DNA of 64,000 nucleotides from Methylocella tundrae (GTDB taxonomy: Bacteria; Pseudomonadota; Alphaproteobacteria; Rhizobiales; Beijerinckiaceae): positions 1,302,001-1,366,000 of the forward strand of contig NZ_CP139089.1 of the NCBI RefSeq assembly GCF_038024855.1, written 5' to 3'. The notes under the pieces were generated by a model. The model was not told the DNA's origin and ran no database searches. It saw only the letters and a program-made list of their open reading frames with translations. Both the position numbers and the translations under genes were made by a program. Positions 59,209 through 64,000 of this stretch are shown here, in pieces (position 1 is the first letter of the stretch; each line of letters opens with the position of its first letter).

Positions 59209-59416
59209 GCAGCGGGTCACCCGCTGGCGCGCTCGGGTGCCGTCGCCATCCTTGACTTCCTAATTTTCCTTTGTCGAGCTCAGCCTTTCTCAACCTGATG
59301 CCTTGCCCCTCGCCGCTTTCCTCGACGTAGATCACGCCGACCGCCATGGCGCCGTTTGAGACGGCGATGAGCCACGCCGCGGTAAGTTTGGTTGGTTCGT
59401 TCTCAACGAGGCTCAC
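59209..59416 (-). pseudogene. Remnant of an XRE-type regulator C-terminus
   Basis: A minus-strand frame whose VGVIYVEESGEGQGIRLRKAE matches AGVIFVEENGEGPGVRLKKQA of the intact regulator at 59853-60278. The helix-turn-helix part is missing. It lies on the other side of the cytochrome c gene from the intact copy, in the same orientation, so it looks like the trace of a duplication. The stretch up to 59505 holds nothing else I can name. Confidence 0.65.
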
Positions 59417-59505
59417 GGCTTGGCTTTGCGGAGCCTGACGCTTGCCCGATTCGGCATTATCGCCAAAGTCCGGCGCTCCAAAAGCCGGCGGCGGGCGGTT
59501 GCGGC

Positions 59506-59856
59506 CTAATTCTTTGCGAGACCAACGATGTAAGCCGCGACGGAGTCCGTTTCCTCTTGGTTCAGTATGATGTTCGGCATGGTCGGGTGGGAGGACCGAA
59601 GGAAAACTTTGATGGCGAGTTCGGTTGTGGAACGCATGTGGCTGATGTCGAGGAAGCTAGGAGCCTTCGAGTTCATGGGTTGCGGCGTTGGAACGGCGCC
59701 GACCTGATGACAAGCGCTACAGACTGCGTTGGCAAGTCGCCGGCCGACGGCTGGATCTGCCGTTTGGGCGCTAGCATTCGACAAGGCGGCGATTAAGGCC
59801 AGAAGAGTCGTTGCGAATGAGTTGAATTTTATCATCGATCGGATTCCGTGGGTCAT
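59506..59856 (-). CDS. Small c-type cytochrome, cargo of the element
   Basis: A 116-residue exported cytochrome c. A Sec signal (IKFNSFATTLLALIAALSNA, about 9-28) precedes one heme-binding CSACH motif near residue 46-50. A later MPNIILNQEETDSVAAYI supplies the axial Met and the final helix of the class I fold. The start at 59856 overlaps the stop of the XRE regulator by ATGA and has GGAAGGGG upstream; a start at 59835 is possible. It would be a periplasmic electron carrier. Coupling to a phage-type regulator inside a satellite element is unusual. Confidence 0.85.
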   Translation of the reverse strand: MTHGIRSMIKFNSFATTLLALIAALSNASAQTADPAVGRRLANAVCSACHQVGAVPTPQPMNSKAPSFLDISHMRSTTELAIKVFLRSSHPTMPNIILNQEETDSVAAYIVGLAKN

Positions 59857-60278
59857 TTCGGCTTCCCCTTCCTTAAACTGGTGCGCCGGTTTTTGAGATT
59901 TGTCTGCTCGTTCTGAACGAGCGCCTTTTTGAGGCGGTTCATGCCGATCTCGGGGCTTGGCTCGCCTTCGACGTCTATCGCGGCGATTTTCTCGTCCAGG
60001 GCGTGAATTGTTTCGGTTAGCTCGGCGACGGCTGGCGCCTGCTTTTTCAACCTCACTCCTGGTCCTTCGCCGTTTTCCTCGACGAAGATCACGCCAGCGG
60101 CTTCGAGGGCGGCGCGGATGGCGGCTTGATTGGCCGGCGTCATCGAGAGCGCGCCATCCGTACCTTCCGCTCGCCTAATCGTGGCGATGCCAATCTTTGA
60201 CGCCTCCGCGAGGTCTTCAGCGCGCCAACGAACTAGCGCCCTTGCGGCCCGCATCTGTGCCCCTGTGATATCTGACAT
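59853..60278 (-). CDS. XRE-family transcriptional regulator
   Basis: A 141-residue protein. MSDITGAQMRAARALVRWRA followed by EDLAEASKIGIATIRRAEG is the XRE helix-turn-helix form common in Hyphomicrobiales (about residues 5-60). AIRAALEAAGVIFVEENGEG then GPGVRLKK closes that domain, and the remaining 50 residues form a coiled-coil-like tail (TETIHALDEKIAAID). I chose the ATG at 60278; the longer frame has no domain. It is divergent from the Tat-signal gene, with palindromic sites between them, and its stop overlaps the cytochrome gene. Confidence 0.85.
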   Translation of the reverse strand: MSDITGAQMRAARALVRWRAEDLAEASKIGIATIRRAEGTDGALSMTPANQAAIRAALEAAGVIFVEENGEGPGVRLKKQAPAVAELTETIHALDEKIAAIDVEGEPSPEIGMNRLKKALVQNEQTNLKNRRTSLRKGKPK

Positions 60279-60366
60279 ATCGTATGATCGCCTATTGATC
60301 AAAGAGTATCCATGTGATACGTAGCATATCACTAGATCGCTGACATACCAATAGGACATCACTTCA
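60279..60366. promoter_or_regulatory. Divergent control region with palindromic sites
   Basis: The 88 bases between the XRE and Tat-signal genes hold GTGATA-N7-TATCAC (60314-60332) and two CTGACATA units (60272-60279 and 60340-60347). These are good candidates for XRE binding that controls both directions. Confidence 0.55.
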
Positions 60367-61035
60367 ATGCCGAACACCTATGTTCCGGCAGCCGCTATCG
60401 GCTTGCCAAATCGCCGCCTGTTCCTCGCCGCCGGATCGGCCGGCGCCGTCTTTGGCGCGCTGTCTCACGCCGTCGCCGCGCCGGCGGTCTCGCCCGAGTT
60501 GCTCAACCTGATCGAAACGCATCGGCGCGCCGTCGGTATCCGCAAAAGGGCCTGGGATCACGAAGACGAAGCCTTGGAGCGCTTCAAGAGGGCTTGCAAG
60601 ATCTTCGATATTGATGGCGTTGATTTCAACGTCAATCATCCCGAGAGCACCCTTACGCTTCTGCTTGATCTCCTCGAAAACGAAAAGCTGCGCGAGTTCA
60701 GGCTGATCAAGATGGGATCGTCGCCCGCTATGCGCCGCCGATTCGACGAAATGTTCGAGGAGCTGCGCCGCGACAAAATCGAGCATTTCGAAACACTTTT
60801 GTCGGAGATGAGCGGTTTACGCGAGAGCTCGGGGCTCGCGGCGGCCGAGACAGCGGCCGAAGAGGCTGTCGAAGACGCCCTCAATATTCTGCTCAAGATA
60901 TGCGGCTTCCCATGCGCCTCGGTCGAAGATACCAGCGTAAAAGCAGAATATCTCGTCGAATGCGTTGACGAAATTGGGGGCGACAACGTGAAAGTTCTGC
61001 TCCGTTCCTTCGCAGGCCGGCCGCTGGAGGCGTGA
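60367..61035 (+). CDS. Tat-signal-bearing protein of unknown function
   Basis: A 222-residue protein. The N-terminus has a twin-arginine-like export signal (NRRLFLAAGSAGAVFGALSH, residues 15-34, cleavage near AVAA). The mature part is helical and highly charged (ENEKLREFRLIKMG, RFDEMFEELRRDKI). No domain recognised. Similar Tat-like leaders are common on small phage-associated proteins of alphaproteobacteria, so the signal may be only apparent. It is divergent from the XRE regulator and 4 bases before the next gene, so both belong to one operon. Confidence 0.6.
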   Translation: MPNTYVPAAAIGLPNRRLFLAAGSAGAVFGALSHAVAAPAVSPELLNLIETHRRAVGIRKRAWDHEDEALERFKRACKIFDIDGVDFNVNHPESTLTLLLDLLENEKLREFRLIKMGSSPAMRRRFDEMFEELRRDKIEHFETLLSEMSGLRESSGLAAAETAAEEAVEDALNILLKICGFPCASVEDTSVKAEYLVECVDEIGGDNVKVLLRSFAGRPLEA

Positions 61036-61039
61036 TCTG

Positions 61040-61768
61040 ATGGCGACCTTTGGGCCGATCGCGGTGGCTCTTGTCAAGGAAGGCTGCACGGCCGAACAGA
61101 TCGCGGCGGCCGTGGCGGCGCTCGAAGCCGCCAAAGAGCGCGAACGCGAAGAGCGCCTGGCGCGGCTGCGCGAAGCTGCAAGGCTCCGGCAGCAGCGTTG
61201 CCGCGAACGCCGGCGCACTGAGGCTCAGGCGTCACGCATGTCACGGCGTGACAGCGCGTTACCTCCTTCCCCCCTAAAAGAAAAATCCCCCACACCCCCT
61301 AAAGAAAATAACCCCCTAACCTCGGGGGAGCGCGCGCCCGCGCCGGCAAGCCGCCTGCCGGCCGATTTCGAGCCGAGCGCGGAAGACTTGGCCTTCGGCG
61401 CGGCCGAGGGGCTGAGCGGCGAGGAAATCCGGCGGGCGATCGAGGATCTGCGGCTTTGGGCGGCCGAGGCTGTCGGAGAGAAGGCGCTGCGGTCCGATTG
61501 GCACGCGACCTTGCGGCGGTTCATGCGCCGCGACGCCGACGCCAAGCGCATCTTGCGGCCGCCTTCGCGCTCGCCGCGCGAGGCGCCATCGCAAACCTTC
61601 CACGTCAAGCGCGATTCGCCGCAAGGCGACGCCTGGTGGGCTTTCGTCAAGGCGCGGACCGGCCGAACGCCGCCCCTCGATCGCAATGGCGGTTGGCGCT
61701 TCCCAAGCGAATGGCCGCCGATGAACGCGGCAACACTCTACGAGATCGACCCGCTCTCACGCGCTTAA
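61040..61768 (+). CDS. Phage replication accessory-like protein (DUF1376/DnaT tail type)
   Basis: A 242-residue protein. Residues 1-65 are a charged helix. A Pro/Ser/Lys linker (PLKEKSPTPPKENNPLTSGE, about 78-97) follows. The C-terminal part RLPADFEPSAEDLAFGAAEG with LRSDWHATLRRFMRRDA (about 150-166) matches the tail found on many phage DUF1376/replisome-organiser proteins. It may contact a helicase or the element primase. It is the last gene before attR and shares an operon with the Tat-signal gene. Confidence 0.6.
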   Translation: MATFGPIAVALVKEGCTAEQIAAAVAALEAAKEREREERLARLREAARLRQQRCRERRRTEAQASRMSRRDSALPPSPLKEKSPTPPKENNPLTSGERAPAPASRLPADFEPSAEDLAFGAAEGLSGEEIRRAIEDLRLWAAEAVGEKALRSDWHATLRRFMRRDADAKRILRPPSRSPREAPSQTFHVKRDSPQGDAWWAFVKARTGRTPPLDRNGGWRFPSEWPPMNAATLYEIDPLSRA

Positions 61769-61855
61769 ATCGGCTAGGATTGAAACTAGGATGGAACAAA
61801 ACCGTTTTTAAAAAACTATCTATATATCAGTATCATACTTGACTTCTTTGGGGGA

Positions 61856-61870
61856 CACCTCTTCCGCCAC
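61856..61870. repeat. Right attachment site (attR core)
   Basis: CACCTCTTCCGCCAC, an exact copy of the tRNA-Ser 3' end at 46434-46448. No other tRNA sequence precedes it, so it is a duplicated core, not a second tRNA. It marks the right edge of the element. Confidence 0.9.
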
Positions 61871-61931
61871 AGTGCCCAAAAGGTCTCGTTTCGCGAACGA
61901 ATTGCCGTCGAGAGCCGCCGATTTTCCTCTT

Positions 61932-62411
61932 TTATCCGATTTCAGTTGGAATGGCGCCGTTGGTCTGACTGTTGATCGACTGCTGCGAAGGGAATCTGTA
62001 TTCCATGGCGATCGCGATCGTGTCGAAGTCCGCCTGCGTAATTTCGAAGAAGCCCTGACGCATCAGCCATCCCCAATTCTGGTTCTCTCGCGAGAAGGAA
62101 AGCTGGCCGAGCAAAGGGGTGATCGGCGCTTCTTTTGTAGGCTGATAGTCGATATCGCGACGCCAGGGGTGGAAGCATCCGGATTGTTCGGCATGACATG
62201 CTGTACCCGGTCGCACCCGTCCGATAGCCGTAAAGGCGCGAATTAGCGCGCCCTCACCCATGCGTTCACGTGGCGAATAATAGACCACGCCATCTCCAGC
62301 CGAGAGCTTGCGAACGCGGGCCTCGCGCCCGTGGCAGAACTGGCAAAACCCGCCAGTCTCTGCCGCCTTGACATGATCGCGGCTCGCAACACCAATCCAG
62401 TAGCGCGTCAT
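61932..62411 (-). CDS. EVE domain protein
   Basis: A 159-residue protein with the EVE (PUA-like) fold: RYWIGVASRDHVKAAETGGF at the start, VVYYSPRERMGEG (about 43-55) and FSRENQNWGWLMRQGFFEIT later. EVE domains bind modified nucleic-acid bases. It lies just outside attR and its start overlaps the truncated VOC gene by ATGA, so the two were one operon before the insertion. A house-cleaning or base-sensing role is possible. Confidence 0.85.
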   Translation of the reverse strand: MTRYWIGVASRDHVKAAETGGFCQFCHGREARVRKLSAGDGVVYYSPRERMGEGALIRAFTAIGRVRPGTACHAEQSGCFHPWRRDIDYQPTKEAPITPLLGQLSFSRENQNWGWLMRQGFFEITQADFDTIAIAMEYRFPSQQSINSQTNGAIPTEIG

Positions 62412-62648
62412 GCGGTATGAACCGTGATCGTGTAGCCAAACGGATCACGGAACGCGAAATACCGGCCGAACGGACCGTCCTTCGGCGGAAAGGCGATGGC
62501 TATTCCTGCCGCCTTCAATTCCTCATGCAGCGCATCGGCGTCATCACAGCCAAACCACAGAGCAATGCCCCAGCCCAGTCTCCCCTGAGCTGCGTCCAGG
62601 TCCACCAAAGGCTTTCTTACTGCGAAGTGTTGATTTCCACTGAGAACT
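62408..62648 (-). pseudogene. VOC/glyoxalase-family gene truncated by the insertion sequence
   Basis: The frame reads as the C-terminal half of a glyoxalase/bleomycin-resistance-type protein (NQHFAVRKPLVDLDAAQGRL, then GIALWFGCDDADALHEELKA and FRDPFGYTITVHTA). It is open right up to 62648, where the insertion sequence begins, so the N-terminal half is lost. A GTG at 62608 is only an apparent start. Confidence 0.8.
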
Positions 62649-64000
62649 GGCTCTGACGCATTTTTGCTGAAGGCGATCAGCTACCCCGCGCCGATCAGTC
62701 GCGCCTGAAGCAGATCGATTTTGGCGCGCCCGTACATCTGGCGTTTGATGAGTTTCAGACGAGTGATCTGCCCCTCCGTCTGTCCATTGGACCAGGGCGA
62801 GATGATCGCATTTCGGACGGCGGCCAGATCTTTCTCGACACCATTGGCGAAAGATCCGACAAGGGTTCCCTTCCCAGCTTCGAGCCACGCGTCCAGCTTG
62901 GCGGCCGCCTTTGATCGGATCATGGATTGGAACTCCATGATGGCCTCGCGAGCAACAACCAGATCCTGGACATTTCCTTCAATGGCCGCCACCAGAATGG
63001 CTTCAGACTTTGTCAGGTCGTCACGTGCCGACGTCATTAGACGGGCGATGATCCGAGCTGACGGCGTTCGCGCCAGCGCGTTTTGACCTGCCTTTTCCGC
63101 AAGGCGTCTGCGTTGCGCCCATTGTGACACCACGCCGCTTCGCCCGGAAAAGCCCGCCACACGCATTTCGCGCCAAAGCGCCAGCGCATTGCGCTCCCCT
63201 TTCTCCCAGCGCTCATTCAGCCAGGGCGACCAGCTATCCAGCGAACTGGGCTTTGTCCGGAAGACATCCGTCCGCTGGCCGCGCAGGACGTCGCGAACAA
63301 GCTTGCGGCTGTGTCCCGTCTCCCTCACGATTTGCCTGATTGGGGCGCCTTGCTTCGACATTTTCAGAATGGCCTCATTTGTCTCCTGCCGACGCAGATA
63401 TCCCTGGTACTGGAGGCGCTCAGCACAGGTGAGAAGCTTGGGATCTATGACGCTGCTGCCGATGGCCTTTCTGATCTGCCGCATGGATTTGCCAACCGCA
63501 TCGAGAAAGGCCCGGCTCGAGTTCTCCAGGAGATGCCAACGATCCGCGACTTGTTCAGCGTGCGGCAGGGCTTTGGCGATGGCCTCGCCGTAACCGCCGC
63601 CCCGGTCCCGGGCGACCGTAAGTATTGAAGGCCGCTCAGCCAGCCACGCCCGAGAGGTGTCCAGCGCCCGATCTGGCAACAAGATCACGGGGCGACGGCG
63701 CTCAAGATCGCAGACGATCGTTCCATAGGTCTGTCCTCGACGAAACGCGAAGTCGTCAATGCCGATGACCGTAAGCTCGGCGCCATCGGTCTGGGTGCTG
63801 CGGCGACGCACGACACGCAGAAGCGTGTCGTTGCTGACGGGCATCATCAAGCGAAGGGCGAAAGCCGCCGCAGGTCTGCCACCCAAGGCCAGACCGAGAT
63901 GATGGACGATAGTCTCAAGCCTTCCGGTGCGCCGGCCGTATGGGGAAAGGACGCCAGTCTCAAATCGTTCGCAAAAGATGCGCCGACCGCACAAAACCGC
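62649..64000 (-). mobile_element. ISL3-family insertion sequence (right end outside window)
   Basis: It begins with a terminal GGCTCTGACGCATTTTTGCT (62649-62668), the typical ISL3 inverted-repeat start, exactly where the VOC frame ends. It carries a transposase on the minus strand that runs to the window edge. The other end and the 8-bp target duplication are not visible. Confidence 0.8.
62681..64000 (-). CDS. ISL3-family transposase, N-terminus outside window
   Basis: About 437 residues are visible. VIGIDDFAFRRGQTYGTIVC carries the first catalytic Asp, and TVARDRGGGYGEAIAKALPHAEQVADRWHL holds the second, as in ISL3 DDE transposases. WSNGQTEGQITRLKLIKRQM near the end has the final Glu. The zinc-finger N-terminus (CGRRIFCERF) is cut: the frame remains open past the last codon I can place (63994), so the true start lies beyond the window. 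Confidence 0.93.
   Translation of the reverse strand, partial: AVLCGRRIFCERFETGVLSPYGRRTGRLETIVHHLGLALGGRPAAAFALRLMMPVSNDTLLRVVRRRSTQTDGAELTVIGIDDFAFRRGQTYGTIVCDLERRRPVILLPDRALDTSRAWLAERPSILTVARDRGGGYGEAIAKALPHAEQVADRWHLLENSSRAFLDAVGKSMRQIRKAIGSSVIDPKLLTCAERLQYQGYLRRQETNEAILKMSKQGAPIRQIVRETGHSRKLVRDVLRGQRTDVFRTKPSSLDSWSPWLNERWEKGERNALALWREMRVAGFSGRSGVVSQWAQRRRLAEKAGQNALARTPSARIIARLMTSARDDLTKSEAILVAAIEGNVQDLVVAREAIMEFQSMIRSKAAAKLDAWLEAGKGTLVGSFANGVEKDLAAVRNAIISPWSNGQTEGQITRLKLIKRQMYGRAKIDLLQARLIGAG

Larger units (their letters stand above)
46449..61870. mobile_element. Integrated satellite-like element at tRNA-Ser(TGA)
   Basis: An element of about 15.4 kb between the 15-bp att repeats. Gene order: integrase; HTH regulator with operator; AlpA-like HTH; Toprim primase; D5-type helicase; AT-rich gap; small basic ORF; coiled-coil ORF; HK97 major capsid; two small ORFs; AAA ATPase plus subtilase; regulator remnant; cytochrome c and XRE regulator (minus); Tat-signal ORF; DnaT/DUF1376-tail-like ORF. 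It has replication and capsid genes but no terminase, portal, protease, tail or lysis genes, and no conjugation genes. That fits a phage satellite (P4/PICI-like) rather than a full prophage or ICE. Near-consensus GAAACTAGGAT sites lie inside both ends. Confidence 0.85.

Noticed and set aside
61856-61870. Second tRNA-Ser gene at the right end of the island
   Set aside because: Only the 15-base 3' core is present; the rest of the tRNA is missing, so it is an att duplication.
46449-61870. Complete prophage or ICE
   Set aside because: No terminase, portal, tail, lysis, relaxase or type IV secretion genes are visible in the element.

Overview
The window comes from a GC-rich alphaproteobacterium, most likely of the order Hyphomicrobiales (Rhizobiales), in or near Beijerinckiaceae/Methylocystaceae. 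The evidence is the protein flavour, a 440-residue ProS, a short Adk, HisKA_2-type kinase architecture, palindromic repeats built on GATCCCGAAAAGT, and an rreB-like small mRNA of the type I recall from Bradyrhizobiaceae. No species is claimed.

Positions 1-17.0 kb hold mixed chromosomal genes. They start with the end of an exopolysaccharide locus (SGNH hydrolase, polymerase-like membrane protein, acyltransferase 3) and continue with lhgO, a tiny mRNA with an extreme Shine-Dalgarno sequence, a GH25 lipoprotein, a NitT/TauT-type ABC transporter with fused permease, a Tat-exported multicopper oxidase, mgtE, a polysaccharide deacetylase, tRNA-Leu(GAG), lipB and a GNAT-like protein. Positions 17.7-21.0 kb (minus strand) carry proS-lolC/E-lolD.

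Positions 22.0-38.5 kb (minus strand) carry the str-S10-spc translation cluster, read right to left: rpsL, rpsG, fusA, tuf, rpsJ, rplC, rplD, rplW, rplB, rpsS, rplV, rpsC, rplP, rpmC, rpsQ, rplN, rplX, rplE, rpsN, rpsH, rplF, rplR, rpsE, rpmD, rplO, secY, adk. The rpsM-rpsK-rpoA-rplQ genes that usually follow adk are absent, and serS/tat genes rather than rpoBC lie upstream. A good sigma-70-type promoter sits just before rpsL. Positions 38.9-46.2 kb hold serS, tatC, tatB, tatA, an APC permease, a PAS/HisKA_2 kinase and a HAD phosphatase.

Positions 46.4-61.9 kb are an integrated element of about 15.4 kb next to tRNA-Ser(TGA). It is bounded by a 15-bp direct repeat of the tRNA 3' end (46434-46448 and 61856-61870). 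It encodes a tyrosine integrase, a repressor-like HTH protein with a dyad operator, an AlpA-like HTH protein, a Toprim primase, a P4/D5-type helicase, an HK97-type major capsid protein with small partners, and accessory genes. There is no visible terminase, portal, protease or tail gene, so it looks like a capsid-carrying phage satellite. Its cargo is an IetA/IetS-like AAA ATPase-subtilase pair (a plasmid-stability and anti-phage family) and an unusual XRE regulator-cytochrome c operon.

Positions 61.9-64.0 kb hold an EVE-domain gene and a VOC-family gene truncated by an ISL3-type insertion sequence whose transposase runs off the window end.
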